A stretch of 64,000 nt of DNA from assembly GCA_019916065.1 (NCBI GenBank), contig CM034236.1:47111144-47175143 (forward strand), in the 5' to 3' direction. The notes under the pieces were generated by a model that made no database searches, was not told the origin of the DNA, and worked only from the letters and a program-made list of their open reading frames with translations. The DNA is from Vitellaria paradoxa (Eukaryota > Streptophyta > Magnoliopsida > Ericales > Sapotaceae). The position numbers and the translations under genes were made by a program. Positions 1-12,390 of this stretch are shown in pieces (within the stretch, counting starts at the first letter, position 1; every line of letters starts with the position of its first letter).

Positions 1-3000
1 ACGGATCATTGGATCTACCACCAGGCAGACAAGTTGAGATGTAACACTTGAATAATCGAACTCCACCATCCAATGTTGCATGACCATTTCTAGCAGGGTA
101 TGCTCCAAGAAGACATGAGCACTGAGGGCAACAAAATTCAACCCACCGAACATCTTTTGAGAGGTTGGCGGATCTGGCCATGAAAATATCTCCAAGAAAG
201 CCATTCAGGAAAGATTTCTGATTTGCAAGGAGCTCAAAATTTGTAGTAGGTTTTTGCTCCTTTGGACAAGTTCCCGATGTTTCAAGTGAGCATTCTTCTA
301 CCTGATGAGTTGGAATACTTCCACAACATCCAGATGCTGAAAGAACATCTTCAGAGAAATCCAAAGCTGGCAACATGCAAGATAAATTCCCCCCATTAGT
401 TACATCTTCAGAAACTTGACATTCTATTGCAGCCATGTTATCTTCCTTAGGATCTCTGCAACTTAATTTTCCAAATAAGCGAAGTGTACTGTCCTTTTGA
501 TCACGAAATACCACTCTTCCATGGTTACTTTCGTTATCCAGCAGAGATGTTGGTGAACAATTATGACCAGTGAAATCTGGTTCAGATTCAAGTGTTTGGC
601 TTCCAAGTGAGCAAGGAAAATTACATCCCACTAAGTCATCTTTGCAAATAACAATGAATGTTGTACTTAATAGGCATATGCCCGCCGCAGTAGCATACGA
701 ATGTGCATATCTAGTCACTAACTTCTCACTTATACCTCCAAATGAACAACAGCAAGCCCCAAACCAGTTGTCTGCTACCTCACGCCAGTTGGTTGATGGC
801 ATTTCTGCAAAAATTCTGCATACATGAAAAAACAATTTAAGCAAATACTAAAACTATGCATCAACTTGCTCAAATAATGATCTCAAATACAATTAATATC
901 CATCTGATGATCACCTTACAAGCTAAAATAATTGTTTGCTTTTGAGAGAGAAATGATTTCAAACAGAATTATTACTCCCAAGGAGCATTTAAATACATTA
1001 ATGCATCATTCATGTCATTCTACAGACCATGCGCATCATTGTAATCCAGAAATGTGATATAAAAACTTCACGAACCACTATTTTCTCATATTTCTTTTAT
1101 TATTATTAATTTTTTTTTTTTTTTAACTTTGTTGGTTTACCTTTCATTAAGATTACAATTTGAACACCATAATGTTGCTAACTCACTAGTGACAACGAAA
1201 CAGGTGCAAGTGGTAGAGATGGTAGTGCTGCACCTGTGATACATTGTAGTCAACTTATTCATTACAGTACAAGCAGTCAAGCATAAGCATTTTCAGATTT
1301 AAAAAATAAAATCCATAAATACATCAAATTGCATTTAAAGGAATTATACATCAAATCACATTTTCAAATTCTCATGTAGTCAAATTTGATTTTTTTGTCA
1401 TGCAACTATTCTCATTATGACCTTTAGAAAGGAAGAGCAATTCCTAATCCTTGAAGTCCAGAAAAGCAGAGTATCCCTATTTCCAAATTTGACAACATGA
1501 TTGGCTTATTAGAATTCGAAAAGACTTAAAAGAAAAAGGAAGAAAAAACATAAATTTGCTAACACCAGTTATTTATTTTGAATTGAAAGACTACTTGATA
1601 TTGTTCTATGTAGTACTTCTGATTCAAAATTACTTCACCTTGAAAGTCATGTTGAATTCATGATGACTTTGAGTATTAATCATCCACCTAATTTGATATC
1701 TTTTTGCGAATAACAATATTGATTGTATCAGTAAGACAATTATGAATTTGGTTAGTTTGGTCCATAAATAACGTCCAAGAAGCATGTTTTGTATTGTCTA
1801 TTGTAAAATTCGGCCGGCACACACTTAAATGTAAGTTAATTCAATGAGTTGAAGAATAGACTTAAAAAATCAAAGAGCTTAATTAGCTCTCCCTCTTTTC
1901 CATTATATTTTTATAATCACCGATTACAGCCAAAAATAGAAAACACAATCAATCTAAAAGGAAAAATAACAATCTACAATTATTTCTAATCAATTATGTT
2001 CTAACTTCTAAGCACGCTCAATCAATCATAATATTATGCTCTAAGATATTCTAACGCTCCCTCTCAAAATGGAGCATAGAAATCAAACATGCCCAACTCA
2101 AAACAGAATTGCTGGAAATCACGAATAAAATGACAATCCACCTCTATACACTTTGTGAGTATGTCATCCAACTGATAATCTGAGCGAACAAACAGGGTAA
2201 TTAGATCCTTCTTAATTAGGAGATCACGAATAAAATAACAATCCACCTCTATACGCTTTGTTTGTTCATAGAACATTGGATTATTGGCACTAAAAATAGC
2301 AGCTTGATTATCACAATACATCGACAATCGAGCTAAAATTTTAATACTAAAATCCTGTAATAGGGAATGAACCCAAAGCATCTCTGCAACAGTATAAGCC
2401 ATGACACGGTACTCAGTTTCAACGCTAGAACGAGCAACTATTGCTGCTTCTTACTACGCCAAGTTACAAGATTACCACCAACAAAGATACAAACCTAGAA
2501 ATAGATCTCCTATCCGGCTAACTACCAGCCTAGTTTGCATCACTGTACTCTACTACATCCAATGTGGTAGAAGATCAATAGAGTAATCCTTGGCCTAGAG
2601 AACTCTTCAAATACCTCAAAATTCGACATACAACATCAAAATGTGGCTGACAAGGAGCATGCATAAATTGACTAATCACACCAACGGCATAAATAATATC
2701 TGGTCGTGTCACAGTGAGATAAATCAACTTTCCTACAAGACAACGATGCCGACCAACATTGGGAAAAGGATCACTACTCTTAGAATCAAGACGAACCATA
2801 GAATCCATAGGGGTATCATCAGGACGTGCCCCAAGAGTCCAGTTTCGGAAAGCAAATCTAGTACATATTTCCATTGAGATATACCTTGTGAGGATCGAGC
2901 AACCATAATCCCTAAGAAATAACGTAAAGCTCCAAGATCTGTGAAATTGCTTCCCTAAACGTTGCTTCAATTCATAAATGCCTTTCTCATCATCTCCAGA

Positions 3001-6000
3001 AATAATAATATCATCAACATAGACAATCAAACTAATAGCACCAGTAAACACATGCCATATGAACACTGAGTGATCGAATGTAGATCGGTTGAAACCATAA
3101 TCCAAAAGAACTTAAATGAAACAATCACACTATGCACATGGGGACCATTTGAGACAATACAAAGCTCGATATAGACGACAAACAAGATGCTGACTGCCTG
3201 AAATAACATACCCAGATAGTTGGTCTATATACACCTCTTTCTAAAGCTCACTACGTAGAAAGGCATTTTTAACGTCTAGTTGAAACAAAGGCGAGGACTT
3301 ACGGACTGCCACTACTACAAGAATACAAACTGAATTAAGGTGAGCAACTGGCGAGAAAGTCCCCAAATAATTATCTCCATAAGTCTGCGCATATCCTTAG
3401 CCACCAACCAAGCTTTGAGCCGCTCAATAGATCTGTTTGGCAAATACTTAATAGTATATACCTATCAACACCCCACTGTCTTCTTCCCAAGTAGAAGAGA
3501 CGTAAGCTCCCACGTATGATTATGATGTAATGCATGCATCTCCTCACTCATCGCTGTCTTCTAGCCCGGTGATAGTAAAGTTTGTTTATAAGAGGCAGGA
3601 ACAGAAATAGACACCAAGGCATAAACAAATGATCGTAGATAAGGTGATGTACGATGATAAGAAACAAAGTTAACAATAGGATGTTTAGTACAAATACGTC
3701 TATCTCATCATAGGGCAATAGGAAAATCATCAATGAAGGGTGTAGGCTCAGGCTCAAGAGATGTAGTGTTATCATTTTCAAAGGTTTTAGGAACATCCAT
3801 TACAAGTAACTCAAGTGACTTAGAATCCATAGGTGCAGAGTTGTGGTGCCAGTGAAGCGGTAAGACGAGAACGACGTTGGTACACCTGTAAAGGAGGGAA
3901 CTCCTCGTAATGGAGGCAAGCTAGGATTAGAAGCAGGAAGAACGAGATCAGGGAAAACAGGATTATCCAAAGTAGTAGTTGACTCCCCCGCTTGAGAGGA
4001 AGGAGAAACCTCCCCCTTACAAGGAAAATAAGAAGTAGGCTAAAAAAAGGTAACACTCACAAAGATCCGTCGAGAAAGAGGATGGTAACAACGATAACCA
4101 TTTTGAGTGCAAGAAAAATGCACTATCTATCACGAGAGGAGAGTGCCCAAACTTGGGTTAAGGTTATGAACAAATGCAACGCAACCAAAGATACAAGGAG
4201 TGAGAGAAAACGGGAAAGTTGAGAGATAAAGAAGAGAGGACCAATTACCAAGGGCAATAGATGGAACCTAATTAATGAGACAATAAGCAGTCAAAATAGC
4301 CTCACCCTACTACTGTTTGGGAACATTCATATTAAAACACAGTGTACGAGCCACATCTGACAAATGATGATGTCTGTGTTCAGCAACACTATTTTGTTGG
4401 CAGGTGTGAACACAAGTACTCTGATGAATAATTCCCTGTTCAACACAAAAGGTATCCATGATAGGTTTAGTGTATTCCAAGGCATCATCAGAACGAAGAA
4501 TTTTGATGCATTTGTCAAATTGGGTAAGAATTTCATTGTAAAAACGCAAAACAATAGCAAGTAACTCATAACAATTTTTCATTAGAAATAGCCAAGTCAT
4601 TTGAAAGTAGTCATCCACAAAGATAACGAAATACCAATATCCATTAAAAGTTGAAACCCGTGAAAAACCCCAAATGTCTGTATGGACTACATCAAAAGGT
4701 TTAGATTGACGATTATTATGACTAGGAAAGGAGCTAAAGTGATGCTTGCCAAATTAACAGGCTCCACATTCAAGACTCAAAACAAACGCAAAACTGGGAA
4801 CTACCAACTTGAGCTGAGCGACAGTGCCATTGAAAAAGAGAAATCAAAGTACTGAAAACAGAATGTGATATAAAAAAACTGGTAAGATTCAAATAGTAAG
4901 GTCCATTCTACTCACATCCCAAACCAATCGTCCTCTGTGTCCTCTGATCCTAAAATACACAAGAAGAAGGGAAAAATGTTATATAGCAATTTAATGATTT
5001 AGTGAGTTGACTAACAAACAGTAAGTTAAAGGGAAACTTAGGAATATAGACTCAAAGGTAGGGAAAAGGAGAAAGAAGGCTGAAGAAGTCATTTACCAGC
5101 AACAGACTGGCAGGACCCATCAGCTAATATAATATGATGTGTAGTTTGAATCAAATCAGAAAATAAAAAAGGGTTACCTGAGACATGAGCACTAGCTCCA
5201 AAGTTGATGACCCATTGAGAAGCAAAAATAGTAAAACAAGCAGTACTACCTGAATAAGTCAAAATGGTAGTGGAATTGGAGAAGTGAGGAATGCAAAGCA
5301 CCTACACAATAACATCTAACTCGACTATAGAAAAGAGACTCTGTGAATCAGAATGCAATACTGAGAGTTCACTCGAGCTAGCAACACTAATACCAAAATC
5401 AGGGCCCATAGATTCTACAGCAACATGATTGGTTTGTTTGGCACGGCCATATTTCTTCCAGCAATATGAGTCTGTGTGATTAGTACCACCAAAATGATTA
5501 CATTTCTTTGTATCTCGCTCAGAGTCTCGAGAACCACCACAAGCATTACGACCACCATGAGAACTACCTCGTCCACAACCAACCAAAGCTGTAGACTCAA
5601 AACTACCAGAGATTGAAGGTGTCTGTCGAGAATGATGACCCAATAAAGAACGTTGCAATCGAGAGTGTGCATTAGCGATGGACGGAATGGTCTCTCTAGT
5701 CAAAAGCTAATCCTTATAACCACGAAGATTATCATCGAGATCAGCCAAAAGTAAATCAGTCATAAGTTCTTCTGATTGCTTTATCATATCCGCCTTGGTC
5801 CATAAAAAGGGACGAAATTGTAAGAAATAGTCGTCAAGACCCTTGAGAGTGCTATAATACTCTAAGAAAGGTTGACCATTCTATCGAAATGAGAAGAGCC
5901 GTTTGTAAGCTTCGAAAATTTCAGAAACATTAATCTGCTAAGAGAAAGAGTCAACTAAGAGTTACAAATTGCCTTCGAAGTTTCACATAATGACACTGTG

Positions 6001-9000
6001 TGCAATATAGATGGTTCTAAGTTATGCCATAACCAATTCATGACCACAGTATCTACTGCGCGCCGTTGCTTATAAGTAACAAACTGAGAATCCAAAGGCA
6101 TGCCAGTGATGAAGTGGTCCATCTATCAACCTATAAGAAAAATCTTTACATCATGAGACCATGTCAAATAGTTCATTTCATTCAATTTCTCGCTAGAAAT
6201 TGATTTGGGTAGACTATCAAGTGGAATGACAGGTACTATTGGAACAGGAACCAATGACGAGTCAATGCCAGATTTAGCAAGTTCAGAAGCCATATCAAAC
6301 ACCAAATCACGAGAATCAAGATGAGCCAGATCAATTCAAATCAGAAAGCAAAATCAATTGCTACAAATAATCACAATCAAGATTAACAGACCTCAAACAA
6401 CAAGTATAATCACGTACAGCCAGTGAGTCGACTCAAACGAAAACTTAGTGACAACCAGAATAGCTGATTGCAACAATCCACAATACCTGAGCTAGGAATA
6501 GTCAACGCCAACAACTGAGATCGTCTAAATCGAGAACAATCGACTAACAATCAATCCAAGGCAACAATTAATCAGTAAGCAACATCAAGCAACAACGACA
6601 ATCAATCAAGAACAATCGATGATCAATCAAGGGCAGCAATTAATCGATGAGCAATATCAAGTAACAGTCAATCAACAACGAGTAACATCTATCAACAATC
6701 GATCCAATTGATCAAGTTCCGAGCAAGAAACATGAAGCGAGTAGCTGTAGACTATCACTGCTAGTACTACGATAGTCATGAAGTAAAAAATCGAGCAATC
6801 GATCATTACGACAAAAACGGTAGACAAGCTTCCTAGATCAGGCGACCATGACCCAAGATCCCCAGAGAGCGATGATGAGTCACTCGCCTACACGCACGTC
6901 ACAGATCTCAACATACTTCGTCGACATGTGATAGAGCATCACCCACTTGAATAGAGATCAACCAATGACAGTCGAGATTGCCAGAATCGTGCGGTCCTTC
7001 TCAGAGAACCACAGTAAACTCCGGTGACTGGAGGTATGCCAGCAATGACAACTGCAATCATTGTTGTATGTAATTGCTCTGATACCAAGTTGAAGAATAG
7101 ACTTAGAAAATCAGAGGCTTAATTAACCCTCCCTCTCTTCAATTATATTTATAATCATGGATTACAGTAAAAAATGGAAAACACAATCAATCTAAAAGGA
7201 AAAGTTACAATCAGCAAGTACTCCTAATCAATTATATTCTAATCACGCTCAATCAATCATAATATACTCTAAAATATTCTGACACAATGCTTTCCCTAAT
7301 AATATCACACGCAAATGTAAAGTTATTCCAAGAAGTCTTTAACTTTTGGAATAAAGAATCGTTCATCAGGAATGCTTTTGGCAATAATCTTAAACAACCA
7401 AATGTTAAGAATTACTAACTGTTTGCGCCAGAAAAATTCTCCCGAGGCACAAACGACCCATGTTCTTTCACGATTTCTAATTGGATTGGTTGCACGGACG
7501 TACCAAAGTCACAAAAATTCAAGGGATATGAATATAAATAAACATGAAGATCAGGTAGTGTAGGTTGCCACTGCCTTGCAGACACAAAAATTTCACATTT
7601 GTCGATCTCTACAGGTTGATCATATTGCGGATAAGGATGTGAATATGAAATCGACCAATATGACTGCGGATAAGGATATGAACCAGAATCTGATTGCAAT
7701 AAATATGATGCAGAGTGCTGTGATCCATTAATATCAAAATTATTATATGGATTATTATAACAATGATCCACAAAATCACATATATTTTCTGATTGTGGAT
7801 AAGAGTGTTGTGATCCATTAAAGATTGCGTATACGTATAAGATGTGGAAGGATTACATTCATCATCAGAATCTGATTCTGAATGATAACCAATGCGGGGA
7901 GACATTATAAGGATTAAGAGATGAAATCAATTACAAATAGGAAACAAAAATTACCAGTACCAAGTCTCCAATAATCAAAATGTAGAACTTTAATTTCAAA
8001 AAATAGATACAGGTGATCAAAACTGTACATAAACGCAGCTTTGATGAATCAGTATGGGTTTAGGAGATCTAAATTAATCTACTCCTATTAGGAAATTTAA
8101 GTTAATCTATTCATAGTGAAACAAATAAGATAAAAAGATGATATGAAAATCTGCTAGGATGTGATGGTCGAGGACCCCTTCTAAGTTCTTTTGTATTTTA
8201 AACTTGAGTAGGAAAGTAACTGCAGTTTATAACCACTTTGAAAGTAACCGCCCATCTGTAAGTAACTTCCCACTTATTCGTAAATTGAGTGGGTGGTCAT
8301 CTCATCAGGTGGTGGTTGTGTGATAACTTCCCACTTCCTTAAATTTATGTGCCGACGTATCAGCCAAATAACTGACTATATTTAGATAGATTTAACCAAA
8401 TATTTTACGTCTAAGATAAGGCTAAATCAATTATAAATTTAGCTAAATATTTTACATCCAATGCTAAATCAATTATCGGCCAAATTTCTTCTGACCGGTC
8501 AAAAAGAAATTTTATCGACCAATTTGGAATCCCAATCAAATCTTTTTTGGCCGATTTATGGGACAAATACTAACATAAACCAAAAGAAAATGCTTTCCCA
8601 CCTGAGAAGGCTTGTCAACTGTGTCGAGCAACTTCTGCAGCAGAACTGCACCTCCCCCATAGATGACAATTTTTTAAGATCTGAATCCATCAACAGTGGG
8701 CTTCGATCATCCGATAACCCATCTCCTCGATGAGACTCGTCTTCAGATAAACTCAGTACGGAATCGAAGTTGGTAAGGATTGGGTGATCAACAGGAAGAA
8801 GCAGAGAGAGCTTAACTTCCACATGATCGTCCAATGCCCTGAACTGAACCGGTGATTCGGCATCGACCAAAACCCTAGGAATCGGAACACTGAGAAAGAC
8901 GTCGGCAGCATCAAGCCAGCTCACTCTGAGCAGAGATTGTTCGAGAAGCAACTGGACATTCAGGTTCTGGCAGTGGATCGAGGGTTTGGTGTCGGGGTTG

Positions 9001-9095
9001 AAGAGGAACAGTTTGAGGGTTGGGATGTGAGATTGGGCTTCCCATGTGAAACGCCATTTTCTAGGGTTTTCAGAGGCGCGAAGCTTCAAAGACAT
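1..9095 (-). CDS. UBE3D-like ubiquitin ligase (HECT-like E2-binding protein), 3' end outside window
   Basis: Exon 1 is 8602-9095 and exon 2 is 815 down to 1, still open at the window edge. The join (CTTCTCAG|GTGGGA donor, TGTATGCAG acceptor) keeps frame and reads LTSLLR-IFAEMPS. Exon 1 starts MSLKLRASENP and has a CxxC pair (FCCRSCSTQ). Exon 2 holds the conserved plant block ADNWFGACCCSFGGISEK and a second Cys pair (FCCPQCSCLLG). These match the HECT-like ubiquitin-conjugating-enzyme-binding family (UBE3D), which binds E2 enzymes and acts as an E3 ligase; the pathway in plants is poorly known. Both exons are free of stops, so the gene looks intact despite a Copia insertion in the ~7.8 kb intron. 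The start was chosen as the first ATG giving the family-like N terminus; in-frame sequence upstream does not look conserved. I am confident of the family but not of any symbol. Confidence 0.87.
816..1841. other. UBE3D-like intron, part left of the Copia insertion
   Basis: A+T-rich intron sequence with a poly(T) run near 1110-1125. I see no exon, RNA gene or clear mobile element here. Confidence 0.6.
1847..2056 (-). repeat. 3' LTR of the Copia element
   Basis: Aligns along its length with 7088-7284, sharing blocks such as acacaatcaatctaaaagga and cacgctcaatcaatcata. It is ~13 bp longer than the other LTR because of a small internal duplication around ttctaacttctaa. On the minus strand it begins CGTTAGAATAT, so the expected TG start has mutated to CG, and it ends CAACT. 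Confidence 0.9.
2064..6293 (-). pseudogene. Decayed Copia gag-pol
   Basis: Gag starts at 6293 (MASELAKSGID) and meets a stop after ~55 codons. A damaged CCHC zinc knuckle lies near 5500-5540 (CNHFGGTNHTDSYC, second Cys lost). The protease active-site block near 5190-5210 reads WVINFGASAHVSG, where a Copia protease needs DSG. Integrase core remnants (ILRSDDALEY, GIIHQSTCVHT) lie at 4310-4618, reverse transcriptase with its YVDD box at 2575-3105, and RNase H with MYCDNQAAI at 2064-2402. Order gag-PR-IN-RT-RH is Copia. Stops and frameshifts between blocks make it non-functional. Confidence 0.92.
7076..7087 (-). other. Retrotransposon primer binding site (initiator tRNA-Met)
   Basis: The minus strand reads TGGTATCAGAGC, the standard 12-nt complement to the 3' end of plant initiator tRNA-Met used by Copia elements. 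It abuts the 5' LTR with no spacer if the LTR ends in ACT. Confidence 0.9.
7088..7284 (-). repeat. 5' LTR of the Copia element
   Basis: On the minus strand it begins TGTCAGAATATT and ends TTCTTCAACT, directly followed by the primer binding site. The target duplication caatg follows on the plus strand at 7285-7289. Confidence 0.9.
7415..7905 (-). pseudogene. Unrecognised Ser/Tyr/Gln-rich open block inside an intron
   Basis: I do not recognise this. Two overlapping minus-strand frames are open. One starts at 7905 (MSPRIGYHSESDSDDEC). The other runs to a TAG at 7415 and is rich in Y, S, P and Q, with repeated Tyr-Pro motifs (SYPYPQSYW, SYSHPYPQYDQP). NGSQHS occurs twice in the second frame, about 30 residues apart, so the block carries an internal repeat. 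One frameshift near 7830 would join the two frames into ~160 residues. It lies between the Copia element and exon 1 of the UBE3D-like gene, on the same strand, but those exons splice in frame without it. It could be a broken transposon-borne gene, a nested gene or chance. Confidence 0.35.
7910..8600. other. UBE3D-like intron, exon-1-proximal part
   Basis: Non-coding. It holds a short reiterated theme (gtaactt-cccactt, at about 8262-8275 and 8322-8335), perhaps part of an old repeat. The donor of exon 1 lies at 8600-8601. Confidence 0.5.
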
Positions 9096-10204
9096 TCTCT
9101 CTGTGGTTTCGTCTCTGAAGATTTGGCGGTAATACGATTGAAAACTTGCTTCCGGCCGCTTGGGCCTTTTTAGCCCATCTGTTATCGAAGTTGGGACTGG
9201 GGCTAGTAGCTTGGACTGGGGTTTAAAGATTAATCCCAATCCATCATTTAGTTGGATCACTGTAACAAAATTGTTCCCGTTAAAAATGTCAAATATTGTC
9301 CTCAAACATTAGAAGAAATTACCATTTTTTTTAATTTTAAATTATTTATTAAGATATAGTATTAGTATTCATATTTCTTAAATGTTTATGTGAACTTTTC
9401 TTTTTTATTTTTTATTGTTTTAATTAATAAAAGAGTAATATTATTTATAAGTCAATAAACTCAATGAGTTTGACGATTATATTATTTATATGGTAGATAT
9501 TAATTATTGTTGGAATCCACGCCCTAGTATAAAAATTGATGTTATTTCATTGATAAAATTTATAAGTTTTATTTATATCAAATCTTGTAAATGAATTTTT
9601 AATCAAAGACATTAAATAAGTTGAGTGTAAAATACTAAGAAGTTTAATATGTTAATTGAATTAAATTATCAATAATTTAATTTAATTAGTAGATAACTAT
9701 AATCTTAACGTAGATAGATATACAAATATTAATAATATAAAATTTGAAATTAATTTTAAATATGGTCAGTAATGCAATTATAATTATGTAATAGTATGAA
9801 CTATAATTTATATAAATAAGATTTGTTTATGGATTAGAATTCGTTATTTATGTAAAAAATTCAATCCATATTTTATGAATTCTGATAAAAAAAGATAAAA
9901 TTAAGATTTTACCATTTCTGATTAAAAAAAGAGAGAGTTAAGATCCTAATATTTTTAAAGTAAGGCATATCCGTTAATTAAAATATAAGATTGGAGATTT
10001 GATTCGAGTTGTCAATGATACTCAATTATTTGATTTTCGAGGTCAAATCAGAAAGATATCGCAATAGTTAAGATTCTAAATTTATAATTTTCTCACCTTA
10101 TTAAAATTTTGATAAAGATAGAAAGTTAAGATCCTACCATCTCTAATGTAAGGCATATTAGAAGACTGTAGTAGAAGGTTAGACGTCTGGTTTAAGTTGT
10201 GAAA

Positions 10205-10480
10205 CATACTATAGGGTATGTTTAGAGTAGTAAAAAAAAAGATAAATTGAGATAAAACGTGGTTTCAGGTTAATTTGGAGCGTTTTTTGGAGACGAATAG
10301 TAACAAATCATGGGAACGATTGTCCCAAAACTATTCCCACGGATTCAAAAAATCAACACTCAATGTTCTACTTTATATACAGGCAGTGCCAAAACAATGG
10401 GAGCGGTTTTTTCAAATTTGTTCTCACGAATTCGAATAAAATAACGACAACGACACTCGTTTGAAAACTTTCAACCCAAA
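10205..10480 (-). repeat. Dispersed MITE-like repeat, family C copy 1
   Basis: Similar in inverse orientation to 20751-21115. Both copies share the order: gagataaaa, gaggttaattt-like sequence, gggaacgat, ttcccacggattcaaaaaa. No open frame; probably a non-autonomous element. Confidence 0.6.
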
Positions 10481-11300
10481 GAATATGATTGCCAAAAAAA
10501 AAATTTACGTATTCGATTAATCTCCTTTTGAATTTTTTTGTTTTTTTAACGAAATATTGAAATTTTTTGAAATTAGTAACGGTGGGAATTTGAGTGATTT
10601 ATAGAAGTTGTTAGAAATTTATTTTATTTTATTGAGTTTGTTAGAACACCAAATGCACACAATTATTTGATTTTCAAGATCAAATAAAAATCTAAAGAAT
10701 TACATGGTAATTATATGCAGTACTGCAACTAGATCAGACCTTAATTGCGAGTCTCTTTAATTAAAAAAAATGAAAAACTAAACAAAAGTTACAAAACTCA
10801 TTTAATATAAAAAAAGAACACTTCATATATATATATATATTTATTATCACCAACGACAATAAACAAACAGCACGCCAAGAGTGAAACAACACCATAAGTT
10901 TTTACAACGTCTTTTAAATAAAAAACGTGATGAAGTAATTTTTGATCCCAAAATGCTTAAAAAGTTTGTTTTCACTTAAAAATTTTTTAAAACTTTGTAT
11001 TTATTAAATTTCTTAACATTATTCATAAAAATATATAGCTCCACTATTGACCTCGTTTTGTGCCCTCACCTAACATTGAGCCGCCCCCGAGCATTAGTCA
11101 AAGACAGAACACAAGTATAGCAGGTAATAAAGTCTCTTATTCGCAGGGGATATTCGGTTAGTTAAAAAATAAAATACAAATATAAAAATTTAATATAAAA
11201 GTGATAGGTAATAACATTAAATTTAAAAAAACATAAAAAAAAAGTTAAAATTAGTGTGTTTTAATTAATTTTAATTAATCAAATACCCCCTTAAACTACG

Positions 11301-11331
<31 letters not shown>

Positions 11332-11814
11332 GTCAGTGCATGTGCGTGGGCGGGCTTTTATTTAACTACACTAGGAATCTCAAAATTATGGGCCATGTTC
11401 AACGCGACAGCACGGAATGTATGGGCTCCCTTAATGTTTCTGGGTAGAAGTTTCCTAGTCCACAGGATACGCAACTTGCATCTAGATCTCATTGGTTCTT
11501 TCAAAAAAAATTAGTGAAAAAAAAAGAAAAAAAAAATTAGTGCTTAGTAACCTAGCCAGAGTAATTGTGACCAAAAATTTGACAGGGTTTTGTCTCCTAG
11601 CGACGACATATTTTCAGTTAAGGTACACCAAACAGGCTGTCTTAGCACGGCTCCAGTTCGATTCGTAGTTTTAAAAAGATTCAAATTTGATCGGCACGAG
11701 TTTAATTGGAAGAGCTAAGCTCAGAAATCTACGAGCGGACTCGTCAAAATAGTGTATATTATATTATTTTTTATCAAAACAATGCTATTTTAATTTAGTA
11801 AAATGATGTCGTTT

Positions 11815-12260
11815 TAGTTTATGCTACATTTGAAGCGATGAAAAATAACGAAAAATATAGTTTAGATAATTTTTTTAGTGTTAAGCGTGCAACCATCAAA
11901 TCACATTTTTTAAAAATAAATAGTAAAAGTTTTTGACTTTTGTATCAATTTTTTGGAGAGAAAAATTGTCTGAACGGTCTTTTGGGTACGTTGGAATAAT
12001 TTTGTGTCAGAATTTATTGAAAATCATTAAAAGGTTTTTGGAATTTGTAAAAAAATTATTAAGGTTTGTGAAATATTATTAGAGTTTGTAAAAAATTTTT
12101 GGAATTTGTAAAAAAGTTATTGGGATATGTAGATATATATAAATTTATAAAAATTTTACAAAACACGAGAAGTATAAAATGTGTTAGAGAATTTTAAGGA
12201 ATTTTAAATTTTTTCAAAATTTTCCAGTAATTTTCATCACATTAAATAATCCCTTAGTTG
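11815..12260 (-). repeat. Dispersed MITE-like repeat, family A copy 1
   Basis: This is the inverse-orientation relative of 18026-18435. It shares ccatcaaatcacatttttt, tgtatcaattttttggagag and a series of 'aatttgtaaaaaa-ttatt' phrases with the reverse complement of that copy. No coding capacity. Confidence 0.65.
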
Positions 12261-12390
12261 AGTTATTTGTTTGAATTTATTCTATTTTAAGTTAAAACAT
12301 CCTCATTTTGATTAGTCAAACTATTAATGTCAAACTCAAGTTATTATTTTTTGATCTCAAATATATGCAACTCTTTCGAGGCTCATATTA

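Larger units (their letters stand above)
1847..7284 (-). mobile_element. Ty1/Copia LTR retrotransposon, decayed full-length copy
   Basis: The element has two LTRs (1847-2056 and 7088-7284), a primer binding site matching initiator tRNA-Met, a purine-rich tract (GAGAGGGAG on the minus strand near 2057-2070) and ordered gag, protease, integrase, RT and RNase H remnants. A 5-bp target duplication, caatg, flanks it exactly at 1842-1846 and 7285-7289. It lies in the intron of the UBE3D-like gene in the same orientation as that gene. The LTRs differ by many substitutions and small indels (by eye about one position in eight) and the reading frames are broken, so it is an old, inactive insertion. Confidence 0.93.
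9096..12390. other. A+T-rich intergenic DNA
   Basis: No gene supported. It contains an (AT)n microsatellite near 11303-11331, MITE-like repeats described separately (about 10205-10480 and 11815-12260), and poly(A)/(T) runs. Open frames here are short and driven by simple sequence. Confidence 0.6.
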
